IMG/VR virus record: IMGVR_UViG_3300015371_000011
Coordinates: 1 to 64,000 of that record
From: a virus
DNA length: 64,000 bases
Direction: 5' to 3' (one strand)
Shown here: one piece after another, positions 48,768 to 55,045 of the stretch
Layout of the letters: each line of letters begins with the position of its first letter
Position numbering within the stretch: the first letter of the stretch is position 1
Notes under the pieces: model-generated
Databases searched by the model: none
The model's input: the letters and a program-made list of their open reading frames with translations, nothing else
Told to the model about the DNA's origin: nothing
Translations under genes and position numbers: made by a program

Positions 48768-49515
48768 CTTGCTCTAATCCTTTTTCTAATCCCATACGCC
48801 AGTATTTTTTCTGAATCTCTGCTCCAACAAATTGTCGGTCTAGTTCTCGCGCTGCTATGCCCGCTGTTCCACTACCAGCATAAGGGTCACATACTAATTC
48901 GCCCGGTTTGGACCATGCCAAAATAACTCCTTTAGCCAGCTCAATCGGGAATGGGCAAGCATGGCCATTGCCTCTATGCCGAGTAATGGCCCAAACATCT
49001 GAGCGATAAGGCAATGCCTTTGTATTCTGAAAGCGATATTTGCCATCGGTACGGCGAAACACATAAAGGCGCTCGGTATGTGGCCAGATAACCCTGTCGC
49101 CGTGGTTATGAGTTGACTTGCGGTCCCAGATAATTTCTTCCATTAGGGTCAAGCGGCTTCGCACTTCGGGCCGTAAAAACCATTCTGCCGGATGAATCAT
49201 CGCTCCATTACGACGGCGTGGTTTATGGTTGTAAACAACCGTGCCGTTTACAGTCAAATGATCGGCGGCCCAAACCAGAAATTTTGCCTGCTGGTCCTGA
49301 TATTCGGTTTCGGGCAAGCTGTCTGGATAGTCACGGATGGCACCATAGGATTTAGGGTCGTATGTACCTAGCCGACGATTACGAAGGCCAGTCTTTGCGG
49401 GTGATTCGCTACCAATATTGTATGGCGGTGATGTGAAAATTAAATCCGCCTTTACCGAATTCAACACATCGGCATAATTACCGTGATGTATAATTATTTT
49501 TCTGTTCTCGTTCAT
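48757..49515 (-). CDS. DNA methyltransferase (TSPPYN type)
   Basis: The 252-residue protein has LIFTSPPYNIGSESPAKTGL as motif IV and LVCDPYAGSGTAGIAARELD as the SAM site, the order of N4-cytosine or N6-adenine beta-class enzymes. It begins the restriction-modification-like trio. It could protect the phage against the host system or against its own nuclease. Confidence 0.75.
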   Translation of the reverse strand: MNENRKIIIHHGNYADVLNSVKADLIFTSPPYNIGSESPAKTGLRNRRLGTYDPKSYGAIRDYPDSLPETEYQDQQAKFLVWAADHLTVNGTVVYNHKPRRRNGAMIHPAEWFLRPEVRSRLTLMEEIIWDRKSTHNHGDRVIWPHTERLYVFRRTDGKYRFQNTKALPYRSDVWAITRHRGNGHACPFPIELAKGVILAWSKPGELVCDPYAGSGTAGIAARELDRQFVGAEIQKKYWRMGLEKGLEQDAA

Positions 49516-49667
49516 TTCGCCCCTCTAATCCCCCACACAGCCCGCTCCAGCTCCAGCTTGAGCGACGCGTTATCAAGCATGCTCAAGTCCTTTGTCACGC
49601 CGTAAATGCGTAGCAGGCGCACAATCATCTCGCGCATTGCCTGCTGGTGCGCGTAATCAATCTTCAT
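49512..49667 (-). CDS. Small helical protein
   Basis: An ATG at 49667 opens a 51-residue frame (MKIDYAHQQAMREMIVRLLR) that ends in TGA overlapping the methyltransferase start. The product is two helices with an acidic end. Its packing between neighbours supports it; function is unknown. Confidence 0.5.
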   Translation of the reverse strand: MKIDYAHQQAMREMIVRLLRIYGVTKDLSMLDNASLKLELERAVWGIRGAK

Positions 49668-49909
49668 GGCTCCACGTCGTTACTAAGCCTGACAATCTCA
49701 GCCTTGAGCCTGTTTATTTCCAATGCCGCCTGTAGTGCCAGTTCGTCTCTCTCGGCCTGACAGAGTTCGCTGTGACGCGCCTGGGCCTCCCGCAGCGCGG
49801 CGGCAATACGCTCGGTTAAAGCATGATGGTAACTGCTACCGATCAGGCTCAATGGCAAACAAAGCGCCACAATCTCCTCGGCTTGATTCTCCGCATCGTC
49901 ATCGCTCAT
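49664..49909 (-). CDS. Small helical protein, paralogue of the next gene upstream
   Basis: The 81-residue protein begins MSDDDAENQAEEIV and continues with IAAALREAQARHSE. The upstream gene begins MSDDAEKKARELA and has AIAAALRELTTVL, so the two are related copies. Function is unknown. Confidence 0.55.
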   Translation of the reverse strand: MSDDDAENQAEEIVALCLPLSLIGSSYHHALTERIAAALREAQARHSELCQAERDELALQAALEINRLKAEIVRLSNDVEP

Positions 49910-50172
49910 TTCTTCCCCTCGGCTTGGGCGACTATGGCCTCTACACGCTTTTGAAAATGTTTAGCAACGCAATCATCCTCAGTGCAATCCCTATGGTCCG
50001 GTAAAAAAAACAACGCTTCTCGAAGCACCGTGGTGAGTTCCCGCAGCGCGGCGGCAATGGCGTTGACGCTCGCCTCATAGTCGGCCTTACACTCAGGCCT
50101 CCAATCGGGCATCGAGCAGTAACGGCAATGATCGGCCAACTCACGCGCCTTTTTTTCCGCATCATCGCTCAT
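49906..50172 (-). CDS. Small helical protein with Cys/His cluster
   Basis: The 88-residue protein has CRYCSMPDWRPEC and a later HRDCTEDDC, making a possible zinc site, in a helical frame (AIAAALRELTTVLREALFFL). It is a paralogue of the gene at 49664-49909. Function is unknown. Confidence 0.55.
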   Translation of the reverse strand: MSDDAEKKARELADHCRYCSMPDWRPECKADYEASVNAIAAALRELTTVLREALFFLPDHRDCTEDDCVAKHFQKRVEAIVAQAEGKK

Positions 50173-50366
50173 AATCCCGCCTTGGCCGGCGTATCGGCCA
50201 GCTCCGCGTCCACGGCGGCATCCACTTCGTCAATAATGCGCATGGCATGGGCAATAGCAGCTGCATCGCTCCAAACTGGGGTGCCACCTATAAGTGCTGC
50301 CGCCAGCTGCGCTACTTTGGTCTTGTACGCCGCGATGTCAGGTGAGTCGGTTTTGAGTTTTTTCAT
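50169..50366 (-). CDS. Small helical protein
   Basis: The start at 50366 (MKKLKTDSPDIAAYKTKVAQ) overlaps the short peptide gene upstream as ATGA. The 65-residue protein is Ala-rich and helical (IAHAMRIIDEVDAAVDAELA). Function is unknown. Confidence 0.5.
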   Translation of the reverse strand: MKKLKTDSPDIAAYKTKVAQLAAALIGGTPVWSDAAAIAHAMRIIDEVDAAVDAELADTPAKAGL

Positions 50367-50434
50367 GTCATTAACCACAATACCGTCATAAAAAAACCCA
50401 CGCCGAGCGCAAAACTGAGCACTATATTTCTCAC
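50363..50434 (-). CDS. Very short membrane peptide
   Basis: A GTG at 50434 overlapping the preceding stop (GTGA) gives a 23-residue, almost wholly hydrophobic peptide (NIVLSFALGVGFFMTVLWLM). GGGAGGG lies just upstream. Its junctions are typical of operon genes; the function is unknown. Confidence 0.4.
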   Translation of the reverse strand: MRNIVLSFALGVGFFMTVLWLMT

Positions 50435-51126
50435 GGCACCCTCCCGTCGTGCATCAGCTCGCCGCTAGGTAGCCAATGGCCCGTGTCGTCGCTGAAATAC
50501 CAACCATCCACAAATTTTCTCTCCGTCAATTCTGGGTCGTTATAATAACCCTCGGCCATATAAGGCGACTTGACAACGATCTGTTTAGCTACGAGCGATA
50601 CCTCAACACCCGCAACCGGCTGACCCACCGGCAAGCGACCCTCTCCTATCGGCTGATCGCCTGTCACGATCTTGCGGCAAATTATATTCGCTTCACTGCA
50701 CGCATAGCGATTAACGAACACCGCATTGGGGCACACACGCCGGCCTAGCTCCACGTCGCCCCAGTCAACCATCTCACCGCCCACTTCCAAGACCTCGACG
50801 CTAGGGTATTGGTAAATGCCCTGCGCCACCCACCTAAACGTCGTAGCCAATAGACTCAAATGCGTGATCTGCTCCTGATTGATCCATGTGCGGAGACTTA
50901 TTGTCTCGTGCCCCGGATAGATCGCCAGACGCGCACCCGACGCACGTGCCCAATACAGTTTTCTAAACCCGCCCATGCTCCAGCGATCGATGTTGATGAT
51001 TGATTTGTGGTTGATATTGAGGTCGGCGGCGTCCACCTTGCCCATTTCGATGAACGCCGCCTCACTGCATAGGACACGCTTCGGTTTCCCGGTCGTGCCC
51101 GAAGTCTCGAAGATAAAGTCAATCAT
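50431..51126 (-). CDS. Truncated AMP-binding (ANL) enzyme
   Basis: The 231-residue protein contains the core motifs of adenylate-forming enzymes in order: FETSGTTGKPKRVL (phosphate loop), VFVNRYACSEAN (substrate/AMP loop), GRLPVGQPVAGVEVSL and YYNDPELTERKF with FSDDTGHWLPSGE. It lacks most of the usual N-terminal half and the C-terminal lid that complete the thioester reaction. ANL proteins are rare in phages. It may be an acyl adenylating enzyme that works with another protein. Co-translated with the next gene upstream. Confidence 0.75.
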   Translation of the reverse strand: MIDFIFETSGTTGKPKRVLCSEAAFIEMGKVDAADLNINHKSIINIDRWSMGGFRKLYWARASGARLAIYPGHETISLRTWINQEQITHLSLLATTFRWVAQGIYQYPSVEVLEVGGEMVDWGDVELGRRVCPNAVFVNRYACSEANIICRKIVTGDQPIGEGRLPVGQPVAGVEVSLVAKQIVVKSPYMAEGYYNDPELTERKFVDGWYFSDDTGHWLPSGELMHDGRVP

Positions 51127-51458
51127 CTCATTAACGGATCGTCGGTGCCGGCCACGCCCACCTTGAATTTATCGTAAGCGGGATTCTGCAATATCCGCTT
51201 ATCCACAGCATCATTGACGGCCACCTTTGCCTTAGCCGCGTCCTCCGACGTACCGCTGGCAAGCGCCCTAGCCGCAATGCCACGGATCTCGCTCCATGTT
51301 AGCGCGAACGCCTCCTGCTCCTGCGCCGTGCCCTCAAGCCGCAGATTGTGGCTAATCATAGTTGCCTGTGCGAGCTTGACGGCCTGCAAGATCGCAAACA
51401 GATAATCGTTGGCCGCAGCAATCTCCTGACTCGGCGGTGGACTCGCTATATAACCCAT
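51123..51458 (-). CDS. Hypothetical helical protein
   Basis: A strong AAGGAGGT ribosome-binding site precedes the ATG at 51458. The 111-residue protein (MGYIASPPPSQEIAAANDYL) is Ala-rich and helical, with a disordered Pro-rich start. It is translationally coupled to the ANL gene and might be its partner. No family is recognised. Confidence 0.5.
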   Translation of the reverse strand: MGYIASPPPSQEIAAANDYLFAILQAVKLAQATMISHNLRLEGTAQEQEAFALTWSEIRGIAARALASGTSEDAAKAKVAVNDAVDKRILQNPAYDKFKVGVAGTDDPLMR

Positions 51459-51524
51459 CGGATACCTCCTTGTTAATGGTTGATAATTTGGCGGGTCGGG
51501 TGTTGACGCACTCGGCCCGTCGGC

Positions 51525-52274
51525 TTATTTAGCTAGCTTCAATTCCTTTAACCGCTTGTATGCCTCAAACGCACCGAGAAACCCACTAAAATCCTTATCC
51601 AAGTCGCCAAACTCTTGCGGCTCAAATACTCCGTCATCCTTACCAAGCCGCACAATCCAACGCGTATATTGCAAACCGCTTTCTTCGCGCCTAGCCGCTT
51701 CGTATGCGGCCGTCTGAAACCGCATCTCAGGATATATAGCGTTACCTGTCTTGAAGTCGATAATAGCCAGTTTGCCGTCAACCAAACCCTCGGCGTCCAG
51801 CGTGCCTGCGTACCGATACCGCCTTGAATAAATCTTGCGCTCCGATTCGGTAAACTTGACGTCATGCTCTTTAACCCAATTCAGAAAGGCGTCGGTGCCA
51901 TTACGCATCTTTTTATTCACAGGCGGCGGCGGATTCTTGCCCTTGATATGATCTTCACACCAAGCATGGATAAGTGTACCAATGTCAGCTGCTGCGTCTC
52001 GTTTAATGTTGTGTGCGCGTTTAGCCTGTGCGAGCAAATCTTTAAGCTGGATTTCATCAAGAGCTACACCAGGCTTTAACTGCTCAGTCATAAACGCCAC
52101 GCACATATTAACGCCCCATTGCAGAAGCGCGGGCTTATTGAGTACGCCGAGTATGCCCGTGCAGCCGTCCACCTGCCCTAGCGATTCACGCCGACTGTCA
52201 TAGACGAAATACTGGTGCTTTGTCGGGTTAAACTGTAATTCAATCTCGCCGTTATAAAGCAGATAGGTTTCCAT
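51525..52274 (-). CDS. PD-(D/E)xK nuclease, RecB/Cas4-like
   Basis: The 249-residue protein has GTLDAEGLVDGKLAIIDFK (D, DxK) followed by FQTAAYEAARR, the typical active site and QxxxY helix of RecB-like phage exonucleases, plus GTLIHAWCEDHIKG as the upstream His helix. It is adjacent to two small genes of a recombination-like cassette, so a phage recombinase exonuclease is likely. Confidence 0.75.
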   Translation of the reverse strand: METYLLYNGEIELQFNPTKHQYFVYDSRRESLGQVDGCTGILGVLNKPALLQWGVNMCVAFMTEQLKPGVALDEIQLKDLLAQAKRAHNIKRDAAADIGTLIHAWCEDHIKGKNPPPPVNKKMRNGTDAFLNWVKEHDVKFTESERKIYSRRYRYAGTLDAEGLVDGKLAIIDFKTGNAIYPEMRFQTAAYEAARREESGLQYTRWIVRLGKDDGVFEPQEFGDLDKDFSGFLGAFEAYKRLKELKLAK

Positions 52275-52711
52275 CAGAATGGGATTTTTAAATCTTCAAT
52301 TAGAATCTTGGAGTCCTTACCAAATACCGCAATCATCGCGGTATTAACCAAGGCCGCCCGTGCACGGCTACGGTCAATGGCAACAATATTATGCTCCACG
52401 TCTGCAACCGTATCAGGCTCCAACTCCTCAGCCACCTTGTGAGCCATCTTCATATAACTCTCATAAATCGACCAGTTGATAATCAGCTTTGGATCTTCGT
52501 CTAATCCATTGCCTTTATTGTCTGGCTGAGTCTCTAGCAATCGTGCATCGTACCAGCCTTGATACTTGGATGGCTTAATCTCCACTTTTTTATTTGCATA
52601 CTCAGGATGGTGCTCAAAAATGTTATGCCAGACGCCATTGGCGTATAAGCCAGTTTTAGGTTTCCCGTTTTTGGTTTCCCCGACATTGACTCTCTCGACA
52701 AAGATTTCCAT
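52274..52711 (-). CDS. Hypothetical protein beside RecB-like nuclease
   Basis: The 145-residue protein has a beta-rich start (MEIFVERVNVGETKNGKPKT, KVEIKPSKYQGWYDAR) and a helical C-terminal half. It may bind DNA as an SSB-like or recombination partner, given its position next to the nuclease, but no motif shows this. Confidence 0.5.
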   Translation of the reverse strand: MEIFVERVNVGETKNGKPKTGLYANGVWHNIFEHHPEYANKKVEIKPSKYQGWYDARLLETQPDNKGNGLDEDPKLIINWSIYESYMKMAHKVAEELEPDTVADVEHNIVAIDRSRARAALVNTAMIAVFGKDSKILIEDLKIPF

Positions 52712-52720
52712 TTTTCCCCC

Positions 52721-53068
52721 TTAGTCCAATAATCGCTTAACACGGTCAATCGCACGCTCAAGCCATTTGCGATAAAAAGATTCGAAGTCCTCTGGCTCGC
52801 CCTGTTGCTTCCACCAGACATAGAGCGTTGCGCGCAGTCGCTGCGATGGTGTTTTCTGCTCGTCGGTAGGCGCATCTTCTTCTGGTACGTCGCTTTGCTT
52901 GAATTGGTTTTCAGAAAATAAAATCCATCCAAATTTCTGATGAAAACCCATTGCGGTGACTTTCTCCTCGGTCGTTAATTCATTGGTGTGAAAGTTGAGC
53001 CGCAATCCACCGTCGGCGGTACTGCCCACGCTAGTCAATGTAGCTGGCGCTTGAAAAACTTTTGTCAT
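52721..53068 (-). CDS. Hypothetical protein in recombination-like cassette
   Basis: The 115-residue protein begins with a beta-rich N-domain (LTSVGSTADGGLRLNFHTNE) followed by a helical C-domain (RLRATLYVWWKQQGEPEDFE). It starts directly after the stop of the next upstream gene. Function is unknown. Confidence 0.5.
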   Translation of the reverse strand: MTKVFQAPATLTSVGSTADGGLRLNFHTNELTTEEKVTAMGFHQKFGWILFSENQFKQSDVPEEDAPTDEQKTPSQRLRATLYVWWKQQGEPEDFESFYRKWLERAIDRVKRLLD

Positions 53069-53262
53069 TACCTACCGCAATCGCTACAACGCTCTAAATC
53101 ACCGATACGCTCAAACCTGTCGCTCCCGCATTCAGGACACAATTGCCCCGCACAATACACGCAGTCATCCCCACAATCGCCGTCCTTGTGCCGCTGTATC
53201 TCGGCGTCAAGGCGCTTCTCGTTTTCATCGGCAAACTGAGACCAATAATCGTCTCTACTCAT
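53068..53262 (-). CDS. Small zinc-ribbon protein
   Basis: The start at 53262 (MSRDDYWSQFADENEKRLDA) gives a 64-residue protein with CVYCAGQLCPECGSD and CSDCGR, four to six Cys that form zinc ribbons. Probable nucleic-acid binding. It is followed directly by the next gene. Confidence 0.6.
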   Translation of the reverse strand: MSRDDYWSQFADENEKRLDAEIQRHKDGDCGDDCVYCAGQLCPECGSDRFERIGDLERCSDCGR

Positions 53263-53273
53263 AATTGTCCCCT

Positions 53274-53480
53274 TCAAAACAACTGTGTGTGACAAAACGG
53301 GCATTTTTTATGACGTATGCTGACACTCTCATTGAACGCCGTGTGACACTTGACGCATGACAATTTCAGCCATCCTTCAACTTTGTCATATTGTCCTAAA
53401 TTTGGTGGTTCTATGCGCTCACGTTTTTCTGCGTCTTTAATTCTTCTGTAGTCATCTTTTATATAAAGGTATCTGGGCAT
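53274..53480 (-). CDS. Small zinc-ribbon protein
   Basis: The start at 53480 (MPRYLYIKDDYRRIKDAEKR) gives 68 residues with CVKCHTAFNES and CPFCHTQLF as a zinc ribbon after a basic helical segment. The longer frame from 53564 is a shadow of the neighbouring gene. Function is unknown. Confidence 0.55.
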   Translation of the reverse strand: MPRYLYIKDDYRRIKDAEKRERIEPPNLGQYDKVEGWLKLSCVKCHTAFNESVSIRHKKCPFCHTQLF

Positions 53481-53487
53481 GACTTTT

Positions 53488-53745
53488 TTATTGCAGCACC
53501 AAGGTTGTCGGCCCCAAAAACACATCGGCCACAACACTACCAAAGTTAGGCGAGCGGCGATCAATCTCCTCGATAAAATGCGCCGCGCCTTTGGGATACT
53601 TTTCGCGGCACTCGTAGCAGTAGCAGGCTATCTTCCAGCATGTGAGCAAGTCGCGCTCCTCGTGGCCGTTACCGATGCCATGCTCGTCACTGTAGCGGGC
53701 ATTGGTTAACTTGACGTAGAATTCTAAAAGGCTGATTGATTTCAT
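53488..53745 (-). CDS. Small hypothetical protein
   Basis: The 85-residue protein has CWKIACYCYECREKYPKGAA and FGSVVADVFLGPT. Its Cys cluster may bind a metal. No family is recognised. It overlaps the upstream gene by 4 nt. Confidence 0.5.
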   Translation of the reverse strand: MKSISLLEFYVKLTNARYSDEHGIGNGHEERDLLTCWKIACYCYECREKYPKGAAHFIEEIDRRSPNFGSVVADVFLGPTTLVLQ

Positions 53746-53885
53746 TTGCCTTCACCTCTTAGCCAATCTTCGATGGCGTCCTGAATCACCTGCGCCAACT
53801 CGTCAATCGCGGTTTCGGGTATCGGGTCGTAATGGTCGTCCAGAAACTCTATCGCTAAGTCGCGGCATTTGCGGTCGTAGCTCAT
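53742..53885 (-). CDS. Small acidic helical protein
   Basis: The start at 53885 (MSYDRKCRDLAIEFLDDHYD) overlaps the stop of the short gene upstream as ATGA. The 47-residue protein is strongly acidic (IDELAQVIQDAIEDWL). Function is unknown. Confidence 0.5.
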   Translation of the reverse strand: MSYDRKCRDLAIEFLDDHYDPIPETAIDELAQVIQDAIEDWLRGEGK

Positions 53886-53989
53886 TTCGCCCTCCGTATC
53901 TCCAATAGGATTTTGGATTTGCGTGGCCACTCGGCCCACAGTTTTTTCATCGGGAATAGCCAGGAGAGTATGCGCTGGATGATTTTCAT
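53882..53989 (-). CDS. Very short basic peptide
   Basis: A 35-residue frame (MKIIQRILSWLFPMKKLWAE) runs from the ATG at 53989, forming TGATG with the lipoprotein gene, to 53882. The product is an amphipathic, basic helix that could associate with the membrane. It fills the interval completely. Confidence 0.45.
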   Translation of the reverse strand: MKIIQRILSWLFPMKKLWAEWPRKSKILLEIRRAK

Positions 53990-54234
53990 CACTTCACTTC
54001 CATCCTGACGTAACCCTTGCTCTCCATGCATTGGTGCTCAATCATGTCCGACGCTATCGACGCACTGATGCTGCCGACGTTGCGGCTAGCCTGCTGAAAG
54101 TGATTATCGGCGTCACGCTTACACTCGTAAATATCTTTGGCATAAGTGCCTTGAGCGCCCTGTGTCTTGACGTATTGGTACGTAGAGCATCCTGAAAGCA
54201 GGATGGCGAGAATTATGGCGTGTGTGGTTTTCAT
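53989..54234 (-). CDS. Predicted lipoprotein
   Basis: The start at 54234 (MKTTHAIILAILLSGCSTYQ) gives a lipoprotein signal with an LSGC lipobox. The mature part holds three further Cys (YECKRDADN, QCMESKGYV) and short helices, as in small bacterial outer-membrane lipoproteins. In a phage it may serve superinfection exclusion or act like a spanin outer partner; there is no partner gene beside it. Confidence 0.65.
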   Translation of the reverse strand: MKTTHAIILAILLSGCSTYQYVKTQGAQGTYAKDIYECKRDADNHFQQASRNVGSISASIASDMIEHQCMESKGYVRMEVK

Positions 54235-54455
54235 TGGACCCTCTGAATAAAATCCCATGCCCAATGCGTCGGGATAGGATTGATTTGATATTGAATCACG
54301 TCACCGTTAAACCAGATTCGCGCATGCACTGAACGGCCTTCTCTCCATACTTCGCGATGCATATAGCCTTCACCGATAATCCAAGTTCCATACTCACCCT
54401 TGGCGGCAAGCAGGGTATAAGGCCGCTTTTGATGAAATGCTGTTTGTGGTTTCAT
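54231..54455 (-). CDS. Small hypothetical protein
   Basis: The 74-residue protein is beta-rich and aromatic (YGTWIIGEGYMHREVWREGR, RIWFNGDVIQYQINPI). It overlaps the lipoprotein and HNH genes by 4 nt each. No family is recognised. Confidence 0.5.
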   Translation of the reverse strand: MKPQTAFHQKRPYTLLAAKGEYGTWIIGEGYMHREVWREGRSVHARIWFNGDVIQYQINPIPTHWAWDFIQRVQ

Positions 54456-54778
54456 AACCGTGCCTCCTTTGGCTTGCGCTTGGCCTCGGCCAAGGCGTCT
54501 AGAGTTTTATAGGCCGGTCCTCGCAATGTGTTGCACCGTATACAAACCGGCTCGACTTTTAATGGCTCAAAATAATCTCGATGGTCGTAGCTTTCCGCTT
54601 CTTCTCCGCAGTCAACACATTTCGGAATCTCGTGTTTTTCCAGACATGCGTTAGCATTCCGACCAAGGCGAAATAATATGCCCTGTGAAAAGGCACGCAT
54701 TAATTGTCTCGCCGCTAACCTCTGCATGGTTCTATATTCGTCTACTACAGCGCTGTCGTATTGAATCAATAACTTCAT
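54452..54778 (-). CDS. HNH-like zinc protein
   Basis: The 108-residue protein has CVDCGEEAESYDHRDYFEPL followed by VEPVCIRCNTLRGPAY. The Cys pairs and the HRD..CN..RG layout are typical of HNH or related zinc nuclease-like domains in small phage proteins. Catalytic residues cannot be fully confirmed. It may cut DNA or only bind it. Confidence 0.6.
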   Translation of the reverse strand: MKLLIQYDSAVVDEYRTMQRLAARQLMRAFSQGILFRLGRNANACLEKHEIPKCVDCGEEAESYDHRDYFEPLKVEPVCIRCNTLRGPAYKTLDALAEAKRKPKEARL

Positions 54779-54954
54779 GACCGCGCCTCGTGTTGCGGCG
54801 GTTTCTTTGGCATCTGCGCTAGTGCGCGCCTAATAAGAAAAAGCGCTTGTTTGCCAATGGAACGATTTTCATCGGCTGCCTGTCTTTCCACTTCCTGTTT
54901 GATGGACAACGGTAGCCGAATAAGGATGGTGGACGTTTTTGATTTCGATTGCAT
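54775..54954 (-). CDS. Arc-like ribbon-helix-helix regulator
   Basis: The start at 54954 (MQSKSKTSTILIRLPLSIKQ) matches the expected transcription start. The 59-residue protein shows a strand (TILIRLP) and two helices (LSIKQEVERQAADENRSIG, KQALFLIRRALAQ), the pattern of Arc/CopG repressors. It is the first gene of the early operon and has a 21-bp dyad in its own promoter, so it probably represses itself. Confidence 0.7.
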   Translation of the reverse strand: MQSKSKTSTILIRLPLSIKQEVERQAADENRSIGKQALFLIRRALAQMPKKPPQHEARS

Positions 54955-54960
54955 GACATA

Positions 54961-54989
54961 CTTATACACACGGTATCAAAGTGTGTCAA
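54961..54989 (-). promoter_or_regulatory. Strong sigma-70 promoter with operator for the early operon
   Basis: On the minus strand TTGACA (54989-54984) and TATAAG (54966-54961) are exactly 17 bp apart. The spacer is covered by a dyad, ACACAC-9-GTGTGT (54966-54986), of 21 bp, the same length as the Arc operator. The predicted start, seven bases past the -10, falls on the A of the ATG at 54954, so the transcript would be leaderless. Confidence 0.75.
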
Positions 54990-55026
54990 CGCTATTTATC
55001 GGGCAAACGTGATTTATTATATGGCG

Positions 55027-55045
55027 AAAATGCCCGACTAGCGGG
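55027..55045 (-). terminator. Weak terminator after the tail-tip gene
   Basis: A CCCG-5-CGGG hairpin overlaps the stop codon of the J-like gene on the minus strand and is followed by CATTTT. The stem is short. It lies just before the early promoter and could separate tail and early transcripts. Confidence 0.3.
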
